A stretch of DNA of 64,000 bases. Origin: Ovis canadensis (lineage: Eukaryota; Chordata; Mammalia; Artiodactyla; Bovidae). The notes under the pieces were generated by a model that saw only the letters and a program-made list of their open reading frames with translations, made no database searches and was not told the DNA's origin. This document shows, piece by piece, positions 1 to 11,191 of the stretch. The position numbers and the translations under genes are program-made. Numbering within the stretch: position 1 is the stretch's first letter; every line of letters begins with the position of its first letter. Location: positions 93,448,501-93,512,500 of the forward strand of contig NC_091253.1 in NCBI RefSeq assembly GCF_042477335.2. The letters run 5' to 3'.

Positions 1-1530
1 TTCCAAGGAGCAAGCGTCTTTTAATTACATGGCTACAATCACCATCTGCAGTGATTTTGGAGCCCCAAAAAATAAAGTCTGACACTGTTTCCATTGTTTG
101 CCCATCTATTTGCCATGAAGTGATGGGACCAGATGCCATGATCTTCGTTTTCGGAATGTTGAGCTTTAAGCCAACTTTTTCACTCTCCTCTTTCACTTGC
201 ATCAAGAGGCTCTTAAGTTCTTCTTCACTTTCTGCCGTAAGGGTGGTGTCATCTGCATATCTGAGGTTATTGATATTTCTCCCAGAAATCTTGATTCCAG
301 CTTGTGCTTCTTTCAGCCCAGCGTTTTTCATGATGTACTCCGCCTAGAAGTTAAATAAGCAAGGTGACAATATACAGCCTTGACACACTCCTTTTCCTAT
401 TTGGAACCAGTCTGTTGTTCCATGTCCAGTTCTAACTGTTGCTTCCTGACCTGCATATAGGTTTCTCAGGAGGCAGGTCAGGTGGTCTGGTATTCTCATC
501 TCTCTCAGAATTTTCCACAGTTTATTGTGATCCACACAGTCAAAGGCTTTGGCATAGTCAATAAAGCAGAAATAGATGTTTTTCTGGAGCTCTCTTGCTT
601 TTTCCATGATCCAGCGGATGTTGGCAATTTGATCTCTGGTTCCTCTGCCTTTTCTAAAACCAGCTTGAACATCTGGAAGTTCACGGTACACATATTATTG
701 AAGCCTGGCTTGGAGAATTTTGAGTATTACTTTACTAGCGTGTGAGATGAGTGCAATTGTGTGGTAGTTTGAGCATTCTTTGGCATTGCCTTTCTTTGAG
801 ATTGGAATGAAAACTGACCTTTTCCAGTCCTGTGGCCACTGCTGAGTTTTCCACATTTGCTGGCATATTGAGTGCAGCACTTTCACAGCATCATCTTTGA
901 GGATTTGAAATAGCTCAACTGGAATTCCATCACCTCCACTAGCTTTGTTCATAGTGATGCTTTCTAAGGCCCACTTGACTTCACATTCCAGGATATCTGC
1001 CTCTAGGTGAGTGATCACACCATCATGATTATCTTGGTCGTGAAGATCTTTTTTGTACAGTTCTTCTGTGTATTCTTGCCACCTCTTAATATCTTCTGCT
1101 TCTGTTAGGTCCAGACTATTTCTGTCCTTCATCGAGCCCATCTTTGCATGAAATGTTCCCTTGGTGTCTCTAATTTTTTTGAAAAGACCTCTAGCCTTCC
1201 CCATTCTGTTGTTTGCCTCTATTTCTTTGCATTGATCTCTGAGGAAGGCTTTCTTATCTCTCCTTGCTATTATGCTTATATCTTTCCTTTTCTCCTTTGC
1301 TTTTCACTTCTCTTCTTTTCACAGCTATTTGTAAGGCCTCCCCAGACAGCCATTTTGCTTTTTTGCATTTCTTTTCCATGGGGATGGTCTTGACCCATGT
1401 CTCCTGTACAATGTCATGAACCTCCATTCTTGGTTCATCAGGCACTGTGTTGATCAGATCTAGTCCCTTAAATCTATTTCTCACTTCCACTGTATAATCA
1501 TAAGGGATTTGATTTAGGTCATACCTGAAT
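1..1530 (-). repeat. BovB LINE fragment (outer host copy, part 1)
   Basis: Read on the minus strand this is degenerate BovB (RTE-clade LINE) sequence covering the reverse-transcriptase core and the region before it. The RT catalytic YADD codons are at 248-259 (complement). Frames are broken by stops and indels, so it codes for nothing intact. The copy stops at 1530 and resumes at 2603, because another BovB has landed in it. It runs off the left edge of the window. Confidence 0.93.
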
Positions 1531-2602
1531 TGATTATGCCAAAGCCTTTGACTGAGTGGATCACAATAAACTGTGGAAAATTCTGAAAGAGATGGGAATA
1601 CCAGACCACCTGACCTGCCTCTTGAGAAATCTGTATGCAGGTCAGGAAGCAACAGTTAGATCTGGACATGGAACAACAGACTGGTTCCAAATAGGAAAAG
1701 GAGTACATCAAGGCTGTATATTGTCACCCTGCTTATTTAACTTCTATGCAGAGTACATCATGAGAAACATTGGACTGGAAGAAACACAAGCTGGAATCAA
1801 AATTGCCGGGAGAAATATCAATAACCTCAGATATGCAGATGACACCACCCTTATGGCAGAAAGTGAAGAGGAACTAAAAAGCCTCTTGATGAAAGTGAAA
1901 AAGGAGAGTGAAAAAGTTGGCTTAAAGCTCAACATTCAGAAAACGAAGATCATGGCATCCGGTCCCATCACTTCATGGGAAATAGATGGGGAAACAGTAG
2001 AAACAGTGTCAGACTTTATTCTTTTGCGCTCCAAAACCACTGCAGATGGTGATTGCAGCCATGAAATTAAAAGACGCTTGCTCCTTGGAAGAAAAGTTAT
2101 GACCAACCTAGATAGTATATTCAAAAGCAGAGACATTACTTTGCCGACAAGGCTATGGTTTTTCCAGTAGTCATGTATGGATGTGAGAACTGGACTGTGA
2201 AGAAATCTGAGCGCTGAAGAATTGATGCTTTTGAACTGTGGTGTTGGAGAAGACTCTCGAGAGTCCCTTGGACTGCAAAGAGATCCAACCAGTCCATTCT
2301 GAAGGAGATCAACCCTGGGATTTCTTTGGAAGAAATGATGCTAAAGCTGAAACTCTAGTACTTTGGCCACCTCATGCGAAGAGTTGACTCATTGGAAAAG
2401 ATTTTGATGCTGGGAGGCATTGGAAGCAGGCGAAGAAGGGAACGACAGAGGATGAGATGGCTGAATGGTATCACTGACTCAATCGATGCGAGTCTGAGTG
2501 AACTCCAGGAGTTGGCGATGGACAGGGAGGCCTGGCGTGCTGCAATTCATGGGGTCGCAAAGAGTCGGACACAACTGAGTGACTGAACTGAACTGAACTG
2601 AA
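1531..2602 (+). repeat. BovB LINE fragment, 5'-truncated, nested in an opposite-strand BovB
   Basis: A plus-strand BovB 3' portion begins inside the RT domain and ends in the typical repeated ACTGA tail near 2581-2607. An open stretch of about 204 codons (1556-2170) holds the RT motif YADD at 1832-1843 but ends early. The host BovB reads continuously if this block is removed. A short repeat CTGAAT (1525-1530 and 2603-2608) is the likely target-site duplication, although it overlaps the tail repeat. Confidence 0.9.
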
Positions 2603-3007
2603 CTGAATGGTCTAGTGGTTTTCCCTACTTTCTTCAATTTAAGTCTGAATTTGGGAATAAGGAGTTCATGATCTGAGCCACAGTCAGCTCCTGGTCTTGT
2701 TTTTGTTGACTGTATATAGCTTCTCCATCTTCAGCTGCAAAGAATATAATTAATCTGATTTCGGTGTTGACCATCTGGTGATGTCCATGTGTAGAGTGTT
2801 CTCTTGTGTTGGTGGAAGAGATTGTTTGCTATGACCAGTGCATTCTCTTGGCAAAACTCTATTAGCCTTTGCCCTGCTTCATTCTGTACTCCAAGGCCAA
2901 ATTTGCCTGTTACTCCAGGTGTTTCTTGGCTTCCTACTTTTGCCTTCTAGTCCCCTATAATGAATAGGACATCTTTTTTGTGTGTGTTAGTTCTAAAAGA
3001 TCTTATT
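2603..3007 (-). repeat. BovB LINE fragment (outer host copy, part 2)
   Basis: This continues the minus-strand BovB of 1-1530 after the nested insertion and covers part of the endonuclease region upstream of the RT. Similarity to the BovB consensus is lost near 3007. The + strand ORF that starts here is a shadow. Confidence 0.88.
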
Positions 3008-3403
3008 AAACTCAACTACCTTCACTGGAATTTTCTTCTTTTGATGGTAATGGTGCAATCATCAGAGAAAGGCAGAAAGCAGACTAGAAAAGACAGGCAA
3101 TGGCTATACCGTTCCGCTTGGAGAAAATCTGTGTGGACAGAAGGGGGATGGTATTCTCCGAAAAGCAAAGGCAGCTGGCAATACCTGCCTAAGCATCTCC
3201 AAGGGAAGGAATCTGATCTAAGCACACTTGTTCAGATGAGCCTTATAGTAAGTGTTCATTAAAGGACGGTTGTTACTTTTGTTAAGATGGCTTTCCTAGG
3301 TACCCTTAACTGAAAAACACTTTTTGACATTTGGTAACTCATTTTCTATTTTTTGCTTTGTAAACAACCCTCTCATCCTTTGACTTTATATAAGAAGTGT
3401 TTT
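3008..3403. other. intergenic stretch, nothing recognised
   Basis: Unique-looking AT-rich DNA between BovB and the first Bov-tA. I see no gene, exon or repeat family here. Confidence 0.5.
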
Positions 3404-3608
3404 GGGCTTCCCTGGTGGCTCAGATGGTAAAGACTCTCCCTGAAATGCAGGCTACTGGGCTCCATCTCTGGGTTGGGAAGATCCCTTGGAGAAAGGAATC
3501 TGCTCCAGTATTCTTGTCTGGAGAATTCTATTGAATGAGGAGCCTGGTGGGCTATAGGCTATACTCCATGGAGTTGCAAAGAGTCAAATACGACTGAGCA
3601 ACTAACAC
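3404..3608 (+). repeat. Bov-tA SINE
   Basis: This is a tRNA-derived head (cttccctggtggctcag) followed by the Bov-A body, ending in the usual 'gactgagcaact' motif. It is flanked by AGTGTTT on both sides, the same target used by the next SINE. Confidence 0.92.
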
Positions 3609-3617
3609 AGTGTTTAT

Positions 3618-3853
3618 GGGGCTTTCCCAGTGGTGCCAGTGGTAAAGAATCTGCCTACCAATACAGGAGACATAAGAGACCTGGGTTCAATCCCAGGGTC
3701 AGGAAGATCCCCAGGAGGAGGGCATGGCAACCCATTCCAGTATCCTTGCCTGGAGAATCCCATGGACAGAGGAGCCTGGTGGGGGTGGTGGGGGGGAGGC
3801 GGGGGGGTACAGTCCATGGGGTCACAAAGAGTTGGACACAACTGATGTAACTC
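3618..3853 (+). repeat. Bov-tA SINE with an internal G-rich tract
   Basis: A second Bov-tA in the same orientation, directly after the first. The repeat AGTGTTTA flanks it on the left (about 3610-3617) and on the right (about 3869-3876). The body contains a G-rich expansion at about 3779-3808, which is unusual for the family. Confidence 0.9.
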
Positions 3854-4069
3854 AGCATGCACGCAGAGAGTGTTTACAGCCCGTAAATGCTGGTCAGCCT
3901 GGGATGAGCTCAGGTTCACTTTACCAGTGTTTCTTCTTGTGAATCAATATTGACAATATGGACTTTTGCAGCACTGTTTCTGTGTGCTTTTTAAAGAGAG
4001 TCTGCCTCAGAAGAGGGAAACCTCTCCCAGTGTGAATCAGGGCAGTGTTCTCTGGAAACAAACCACTAG

Positions 4070-4240
4070 GGTTCAATTCCTGGTTTATACTATCTTTGTT
4101 ACCTTGGGCAAACTATATGGCTCAGTTTCTCTTGTTTGTAAGATTGGAAAAATAATAGTACCTAAGTACAAAAGTAGTCATAAGAATAAAATGAGATAAT
4201 GCACAAGGGCTGGCACATAATAAAGCCTCAATAAATGCTG
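4070..4240. repeat. MIR SINE relic
   Basis: This contains the MIR-type core 'ccttgggcaaact...ctcagtttc' followed by 'ataatagtacct' and a 3' part ending 'caataaatgctggc'. It is old and diverged. A further MIR-like piece ('acagatgaggagactgagg') lies at about 4470-4525. Confidence 0.75.
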
Positions 4241-4529
4241 GCTTTTAAGTTCAGTTTCTTGAGCTTGCTGGGCTAGGACCAAACCCTGGAGTTTTGGAAA
4301 TAATCAAGGTAAATGCTGCCTAGTCCTTGAGCCTAACTCTCTGAGGTGACATTTTCTGCTTGTCTATGGGATCGCCTTGACATTTAAAATGAGTCACTCA
4401 TATAGACTCGGATATTTACATGTATTTATTCATTCCACATTTCTGGCAACCTTAAGAGAAAGGAACTCATATTTCCATTTTACAGATGAGGAGACTGAGG
4501 TGTAGAGAGGCTAAGTAATTTGCCCAATT

Positions 4530-5059
4530 AAATGCTGGCTTTCACTCCGAGAATCACCTTTTATTCACATGTTAAACTACCTCTTCTTTCTCAAAGAGAA
4601 TGGCTATTTTTCAGTAAGAAAAATTTTGAAAACTCATATTTTCCTCTATGTAACAATGTTTTAAAGTAACACTTTCTCAGTAAGCTTTGAATACACTTGT
4701 AAATGTGTCATGTAACTATTAAACGTGGTGGGCTGCTTTGTTACTTCCAAATATTAGCACAAGGTTGTTGTCCAGTTCTTACAAAGCAGGCACCACAGAG
4801 CATGCCTGTAACTGTGCTTCTCACTTCCCAATTTTCAAAATTGGCCTATGTGTTCTCATGTTTCAAAAAAAAAAAAAACAACCCCAAAGGTAGAAAGAAT
4901 AACTGTATAAAGACACTTCTTCAAAAATGTCTATAAAGTTGAATATGCACATGCTTATTAAGCCCCTTGGGTGCTGGCCTTGTACCTGGAACATCTAAAG
5001 CAGTAACATTAATATTTCTCTGGCCTTTTGAGAGTATTTACAAAGAGGCTTTCCAAAGA
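4530..5059. other. intergenic stretch, nothing recognised
   Basis: AT-rich DNA with one A run (about 4866-4878). No gene or clear repeat family is seen. Confidence 0.45.
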
Positions 5060-5745
5060 TGCTTAGAACTAATAACTGGAGCAATGAAAAGATAAAGTGT
5101 TGCCAAAATCTCAGCTTTCTGTGCACCAACGCCAAACAGAAAAACGGAGGCGGAGTTACAGAGAAGGAAAGAGTGGTTATTACTTTGGCAGGCAAAGGGG
5201 GAACACGGTAGGCTAGTACCTCAAGAACCATGTCCCCCCTTTCTGGTCAGTAGGGAGAGGTTATATAGACAGGCAGGAGTATGTGAAAAGGAACAAGGCA
5301 GGACCAGCCTTGTATTTTCTTCTGCTGCTGATGAGATGAGGGTGTGTGCACGGTCTTAGGTGGTTCCGTCTTTTAATCTTGATGAGCCTCTTTGGACTTT
5401 TAATCTCCAGGTAGTCTAGTTGCTGTTCCTACTTTGACTAGGAAACTGTTCTGCTGTTTGGAATTGAAAGAATGTCATGGAAACTGGAGAGCCTATAAGA
5501 AGTGAAAGTCACTCAGTCGTGTCCGACACTTTTCAACCCCTTTGGACTATACAGCAGTCCATGGAATTCTCTAGGCCAGGTACTGGAGTGAGTAGCCTTT
5601 ATCTCCTCTAGGGGATCTTCCCAACCCAGGGATTGAACCCAGGTGTCCCATACTGCAGGCAGATTCTTTACCAGCTGAGCCACCAGGGAAGCCCCTGCCT
5701 ATAAGAAATGAAGGACAAAAAGGCCTCCCTGCCTTTTTGAGATAA
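5060..5745 (+). repeat. LTR-like composite repeat containing a Bov-tA
   Basis: The sequence around 5060-5490 looks like part of a ruminant ERV LTR; the family name is uncertain. The segment 5365-5452 and the sequence just after the SINE ('ggacaaaaaggcctcc', 5710-5725) recur in direct orientation at about 17370-17450 and 17652-17667, where a Bov-tA sits in the same place. The LTR assignment is by appearance only. Confidence 0.5.
5502..5694 (-). repeat. Bov-tA SINE
   Basis: Minus-strand Bov-tA, read on + from 'gtgaaagtcactcagtcgtg' to 'gagccaccagggaagccc'. The flanks repeat 'gcctataagaa(g/a)tgaa' at 5491-5506 and 5697-5712, a clear target-site duplication. Confidence 0.93.
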
Positions 5746-5989
5746 GAGCTCTGTGCATTCCCACAGGGCCCTGCTCAGCATCAATCCCGCCTTTTGTCTG
5801 ATACTTCTCAGACTTGAGGAGCACAGAATCTTTTCCCTTTTTCTTCAAGTTGCTGCTCACACATTGCTCTTTTTCATAATTTTGGCAGTTCCCAGTCTTC
5901 TGCTTTGAAGAGATGTTAGGGAGCATCCAGGAAAGGGGGAGACCCATGGAACACAAACTCATGCATAGTGGTTACCAACTGTCCAATCT

Positions 5990-7062
5990 GTTGGAATATG
6001 CTGCTTAATTGTACCTCCCATGTTAGAAAGGTTTCTCTTTTTTATCCTGAATGTTTTTTATTATTTCTGTTAGCTTTAATCACATGCTTAAATTAGAATC
6101 TTCATCTCCTAAAACCTTAAATTCTTGTGAAAACTAAGAGGTAAGCAATTATGAACTGTCGTCTATATTAGTATGTTGTAGATTGGTAAGCAAACACCAG
6201 TGTTAATTTCTAAAAAAAAAAAACAAAAAAACTTGTTTTCTGACTGAGAACATCTCAGAATGGCACCAAACATTAATAATCCTATTTAATAATAATCTAT
6301 AGTTTCTCTGTAAGAGGAAGCCAATGTATAGTCATTTATGTTTCAGTATCTTATTTTCTTTGAGAATGACACAGCTTTTCAATAAATTTCCTTCACTTGA
6401 TTTGCAACTCTAAAATTTCAAGTTACTAACAACTGGAGAGACAGACATTTCCAAAACATAAGTATTCTTAATAGTTTATCTAAAAGCTCTTATCTCATTT
6501 AGGGATTCCCTGGTAGCTCAGATGGTAAAGTGTCTGCCTGCAACGCGGAAGACCCAGGTTCAATCCCTGGGTCGGGAAGATCCCCTGGAGAAGAAAATGG
6601 CAACTCACTCCAGTACTCCTGCCTGGAAAATTCTATGGATGGAGGAGCCTGGTGGGCTACCGTCCATGGGGTCACAAAGAGTTGGACACGACTGAGTGAC
6701 TTCACTTTACTCACTTTTTCCTTAGAAGTTTCTTTATATCACCACCCATTGGCAGCAGTTTACTTAGCTTACTGATCTGTTACAAAGAGCAAGGACTAGT
6801 AAACTATTTTGGACCTACTTGCTTCTAATCAGTCTATGTCATGTCCTTAGGCTATATCATTCCTTCAAAGTTTGTGCCCTCCCCCTTCTCTCTTGCTTCA
6901 TTTCCCTCTGAAGATATTTGACTCCCATATTCCTATGGGTGGCAGAGGGGTGACATCCACTTTCTGTAATTGCTGCAAGGCTGAGTAGAGACATTGATGC
7001 TGCCTGTCAGGGAATAAAAGTCTCTGGATACCTGATTTAGGAGCCTGAGGCACAAGACAGCT
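5990..7062 (+). repeat. ERV-related internal block, left arm (interrupted by a Bov-tA)
   Basis: This block matches the reverse complement of about 16250-17105 at an estimated 75-80% by eye over several hundred bases, once the Bov-tA at 6503-6712 is removed. Landmarks shared by both arms are 'ttatttctgttagctttaatc', 'atgtttcagtatcttatttt' and 'ctgttacaaagagc'. No reading frame is preserved. From the right arm I infer that it is the 3' internal part of an old endogenous retrovirus. Confidence 0.7.
6503..6712 (+). repeat. Bov-tA SINE
   Basis: A full-length plus-strand Bov-tA from 'gattccctggtagctcag' to 'cgactgagtgacttcac'. It splits the ERV-related block and so is younger than it. Confidence 0.93.
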
Positions 7063-7726
7063 CTTGAAGATCATGGCATCTGGTTGCATCACATCACGGC
7101 AAATAGATGGGGAAGCAATGGGAACAGAGACTTTATTTTCTTGGGCTCCAAAATCACTGCAGATGGTGACTGCAGACATGGAATTAAAAGATGCTTGCTC
7201 CTTGGAAGAAAACCTATTACAAACCTAGACAGCATGTTTAAAAGCAGAGATAATACTTTGTTGACAAAGGTCCACCTAGTCAAAGCTGTGGTTTTTCCAA
7301 TAGTCATGTACGAATGTGAGAGTTGGACCATAAAGAAAGCTGAGCGCCGAAGAATTAGTGCTTTTGAATTTTGTGGTGTTGGAGAAGACTCTTGAGAGTC
7401 CCTTGGACTGCAAGGAGATCCAACCAGTCCATCCTAAAGGAGATTAGTCTTGAATATTCATTGGAAGGACTGATGCTGAAGCTGAAACTCCAGTACTTTG
7501 GCCACCTGATGCAAAGAACTGACTCATTGGAGAAGACCCTGATGCTGGGAAAGATTGAAGGTGAGAGGAGAAGGGGACAACAGAGGATGAGATGGTTGGA
7601 TGGCAACACCAACTCGATGGACATGAGTTTGAGCAAGCTCTGGGAGTTGGTGATGGACAGGGAGGCCTGGCGTGCAGCCGTCCATGGGGTCGCAAAGAGT
7701 TGGACACGATGGAGCGACTGAACTGA
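7063..7726 (+). repeat. BovB LINE 3' fragment
   Basis: A 5'-truncated BovB running from just after the RT catalytic region to the 3' end, ending in 'gagcgactgaactga' at about 7712-7726. Only fragments of the reading frame remain. It interrupts the left ERV arm. Confidence 0.92.
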
Positions 7727-7737
7727 AAAAAGGAAGT

Positions 7738-8130
7738 AGTGACAGATTTTATTTTCTTGGGCTCCCAAATCACTGCAGATGGCAACTGCAGCCATGTAAT
7801 TAAAAGACTCTTGGCTCCTTGGAAGGAAAGCTATGATGAACCTTGCCAGCATGTTAAAAAGTACATCACTTTGCTGACAAATGTCTAAGCTATGGTTTTT
7901 TCCAATAGTCAAGTATGGATGTGAGAGTTGGACCATAAAGAAGGCTGAGCACTGAAGAACAGATGCTTTCAAACTGTGGTGTTGGAGAAGGCTCTTGAGA
8001 GTCGCCTGGACTGCAAGGAAATCGAACAAGTCAATCCTAAAAGAAGTCAGTCTTGAATATTTATTGGAAGGACTGATGCTAAAGCTGAAACTCCAATACT
8101 TTGGCCATCTGATGCGAAGAGCTGGCTCTA
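7738..8130 (+). repeat. BovB LINE fragment, direct neighbour of the preceding copy
   Basis: This repeats the same BovB section ('cagattttattttcttggg...') in direct orientation but stops near 8130 without the 3' tail. It is more decayed than the copy before it. The 269-codon ORF on the opposite strand across this region is a shadow. Confidence 0.88.
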
Positions 8131-8139
8131 TAATAATTC

Positions 8140-8405
8140 TAAGGAGCCTTCTAAAGTATCCCAAAGTTAGCGGGAACTCAAAAGAACTTTAATTAAAATT
8201 TGATATTTGGGAAGTTTGTCAAAAAGTTTTAACACACTTGATCAAGATCAGTCATTGTGTAACAATACCCATTCCTTAACCAAAGTAACCAGGGATCTCA
8301 AAAGCAAATATTAATACAAATTCCTTAAAGGCAAAGAAACTCATCTCATACAGCTGTAGTCAACATCTCCAGAATACTAGAGGAAGAAACCAAAACCACT
8401 CTTGT
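8140..8405 (+). repeat. ERV-related internal block, left arm continued
   Basis: Matches the reverse complement of about 15750-16020 (shared 'agtatcccaaagttag', 'aaaagcaaatattaataca'). It ends near the position where, in the right arm, a purine-rich tract meets the LTR. Confidence 0.72.
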
Positions 8406-8617
8406 TCTTGCCCATTTCTAATAAAATCCATTTACCTAACTAAACAGTCCAATCTTACAAATTCTGATAATGCATAATTCAATCTTTTATTCCTTGCATC
8501 TTCTACTGAAAACACATGTATTATTTATTCGTGTAGCAATGAATATCCCACATGCTACAAGTCCTGACCTAGCCAAATACATAAACTAAAACACAAAGAT
8601 TAGGAGATGGACCCCCT

Positions 8618-8725
8618 AGGGCCCTCAGTTCACTTCAGTTCAGTCGCTCAGTCGTGTCTGACTCTTTGCGACCCCGTGGACTGCAGCACGCCAGGCCTCC
8701 CTGTCCATCACCAACACCCGGAGCT
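8618..8725 (-). repeat. BovB LINE 3' tail fragment
   Basis: A short piece of the BovB 3' end, read on + as 'cagttcagtcgctcagtcgtg...ggcctccctgtccatcacc'. The rest of the element is absent. Confidence 0.85.
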
Positions 8726-8739
8726 TACTTAAACACATG

Positions 8740-9151
8740 AATTGGAAGGTTGGAAGATTTCTGTGAGGTCAGGCCCTCAGGGTTCCCCTGCTCTAGGGCT
8801 GTGCTAGGGTCACACCCTGTCTGGGCTACAGAACTCCAAGTTTGCTTCAGAGAACAGGGGAGAGGTCCCCTAGGAACCTGCATACACCCTAATCTTGTCA
8901 GCAGCCCCACCCTTTTGAAACTGGAAAGAATATGAGTGTTACTGCCTTGATCCTTTTCCCATACTCCTGCCTGAGTATTTAAACTTTTCTTACTCACCAT
9001 GGAGAAGTTCCTGACTCCTGGCACTAGCTAACCTACTGTGTTCCTCCTTTGCCTGGCAAAATAACAAAGCCACTCTTTCTCCTCCGTAATTCTGTCTCTG
9101 TATTTCTGCTTGGCATTGGTGCACAGAGAGCTAAGATTCTGACTACAAATT
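8740..9151 (+). repeat. class I ERV LTR relic
   Basis: This looks like a retroviral LTR: a TATA-like TATTTAA near 8977, a downstream U5-like region, and an 18-nt match to a tRNA primer-binding site just after it. Its first 130 bases (8742-8868) recur directly at 9262-9394 in the leader. The 5' edge is uncertain. No viral gene remains next to it. Confidence 0.6.
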
Positions 9152-9169
9152 TGCAGACTCGTCTGGGAT
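9152..9169 (+). other. retroviral primer-binding site relic (tRNA-Pro type)
   Basis: TGCAGACTCGTCTGGGAT matches the canonical proline-tRNA primer-binding site of gamma-type retroviruses at 14 of 18 positions. It sits where a PBS should be, directly after the LTR. Confidence 0.6.
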
Positions 9170-10016
9170 CTGATCATGGGCAGGTGGCCCCACAGGCCAC
9201 TCAGCTTGATCGGACACTTTTGGATCTCTCTCCACCCCAGCCTCTCTCCTCTAGGAGAGTTGGAAGGTTGGAAGATTTCTCTGAGGTTAGGCCCTCAGGG
9301 TTCCCCTGCTGTAGGGCTGTGCTGGGATCACACCCTTCCTTCTGGGCTACAGAACTCCAAGTTTGCTGCAGAGAACAGGGGCGAGGTCGCCCTAGCAGCT
9401 GCTCAGGATTTCTTTGCCTTTCTCTGCGAGACTTCTACTCTGAGAAGACATTAACTTTTGGAGGATTAGAAAGAGTGCCTTTGGTACATTGCAACACAGC
9501 TGCCAGCAATTTGGTAAGTCTCATGGAGTGTACACCAGGACCTCTTTGACCTTTCCTCTTCTGGGGAAATTTGATTTCAATTTGGGGAACTTTGGTGCCA
9601 ATCTGGAGAACTTTGATTTCAACTGGGGGAGTTCTCCCTGTGAAGGGCAACTCCTTTTGTAAGGCACACCTTGGACAAGGTCACAGGTCTAGTGGAATGG
9701 GAAATCATGTTTGGGGCATTCACTCCATTTGGCTTTGACTTCTGAGCATCTCTTTGCCATCCTCTTGGGGCATTTTTACCATTTGGCTTTTTGATTTCTG
9801 GGTATCTCTTTGCCATTTATTTTGAGTATGACTTCCAGCTGGTGGGGTTTCACTTTTGTTTGGTTGCTTTGGTTTGAGCCTGCCAATTGGTTTGAGTGTG
9901 CAGACATCTGGTAAAAACTGCTTGAGCTAAAATAGGAAGTGCTTCCTCTAAGATTCTACCCACCCCCTTATCTGGGAACCCCTTTGGAAAAGTTTTAAAT
10001 GACTGGTCAACCTATG
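9170..10016 (+). repeat. ERV leader-like region
   Basis: Sequence after the primer-binding site, with a splice-donor-like 'ttggtaagt' at about 9510 and three imperfect units of about 21 bp ('ggggaa.tttgatttcaa') at 9564-9627. ORFs here show no gag similarity that I can recognise. Assignment as ERV leader is from position only. Confidence 0.45.
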
Positions 10017-10255
10017 GGCTTCCCTGGTAGCTCAGACAGTAAAGAAATCTGTCAGCAATGTGGGAGACCTGGGTCCAATCCCTGGGTTGGGAAGATTCCT
10101 TGAAGAAGTGAGGTCTCTGGGTTGAGAAGATCCCCTGGAGAAGGGAATGGCTACCCACTCCAATATTCTGGCGTAGAGAATTCCATGGACAGAGGAGCCT
10201 GGCAGGTTAGAGTCCATGAGGTCGCAAAGAGTCAGACATGACTGAGCAACTTTTA
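10017..10255 (+). repeat. Bov-tA SINE with internal duplication
   Basis: Plus-strand Bov-tA. The segment 'ctgggttgggaagatt' is followed by a second diverged copy ('ctgggttgagaagatc') before the body continues, making the element about 30 bp longer than usual. Confidence 0.9.
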
Positions 10256-10481
10256 CTCATTCAAAGTCAAAAAATGGGTCTAAAACTAACAATTAGACCT
10301 TTACTGGCACAGGATATGAAATTGGACTGAAGTTTCTCTCCCCTTGTGCCCAGGCCCTTAGGGGAAAAAGTGGGGAGCAGAGAAAAGCGTTTAGAACTAA
10401 AGCATAAAAAACTGAGATTTCTGGTTTGGTCTTTATGTAAAATTTACTTTGTAAATGAACTCTTCTAATTGACTTGAAAGT

Positions 10482-10765
10482 TGTTCAGTTGCTCAGTCAT
10501 GTCCAACTCTTTGCGACCCCATGGACTGCAGCATGCCAGGCTTCCCTGTCCTTCACTATCTTCTGAAGTTTGCTCAAACTCATGTCCATTGATTGGGGGA
10601 TGCCATCCAACCATCTCATCGTCTGTTGCCCCCTTCTCCTGCTTTCAGTCTTTCCTAGCATCAGGTTTTTTTCCAACGAGCTGGCTCTTCACTTCAGGTA
10701 GCCAAAGTATTGGAGCTTCAGCATCAGTCCTTCCAATGAATATTCAGGGCTGATTTCCTTTAAGA
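10482..10765 (-). repeat. BovB LINE 3' end
   Basis: Minus-strand BovB 3' end, read on + from 'ttcagttgctcagtcatg' to 'gggctgatttcctttaa'. The ORF spanning it is not a gene. Confidence 0.9.
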
Positions 10766-11190
10766 CTGACAACAACAAGGGCATTTGCCATCTGCCTCTG
10801 TGGAGACTGAACCCTGTGCTGCTTTAGCTGTTGACCTTCAACAGGAGCTCAGGGTGGAGTGAGGCCCTCTGTGCTCCAGGGAATCTGGTGGAACAGGTCT
10901 TTAGATATTTTCAGGAACTGATTTCATGATCCCAATCTTTGCACTTCTTCAAATCTAGAACATCACTTAATCCCTTCCAGGTGACATCAGCTCCTTGTGC
11001 CAAAACTTTTGTAAACTAAGCCCTTGATTGCACTGAGCTCCCCCTTCACTAAAATCTTATATATTGACCTTACCTGACTCCTTCTTTGGAGCAATCTCTT
11101 AGAGCTATCTGAGGTGCTGCCTCCCAGGCTGCGGTCCTCACCCCAGCCCAAATAAAACTTAAGTTACGAATCTCAAGTTACATATATTTT
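10766..11190 (+). repeat. class I ERV LTR fragment
   Basis: This has an LTR-like order: TATA-like 'ttatatatt' near 11057, then 'gagctatctgaggtgctgcc', and a polyadenylation signal AATAAA at 11151-11156. It has the feel of gamma-type LTRs of artiodactyls. The family name and 5' limit are uncertain. Confidence 0.55.
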
Positions 11191-11191
11191 T

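Noticed and set aside
3779-3808. G-rich tract as a regulatory G-quadruplex
   Set aside because: It lies inside a SINE in intergenic DNA with no gene nearby; only noted as a SINE variant.
7355-8164. 269-codon minus-strand ORF
   Set aside because: It is the reverse of two adjacent BovB fragments, plus an ERV edge. Antisense BovB ORFs like this recur with each copy.
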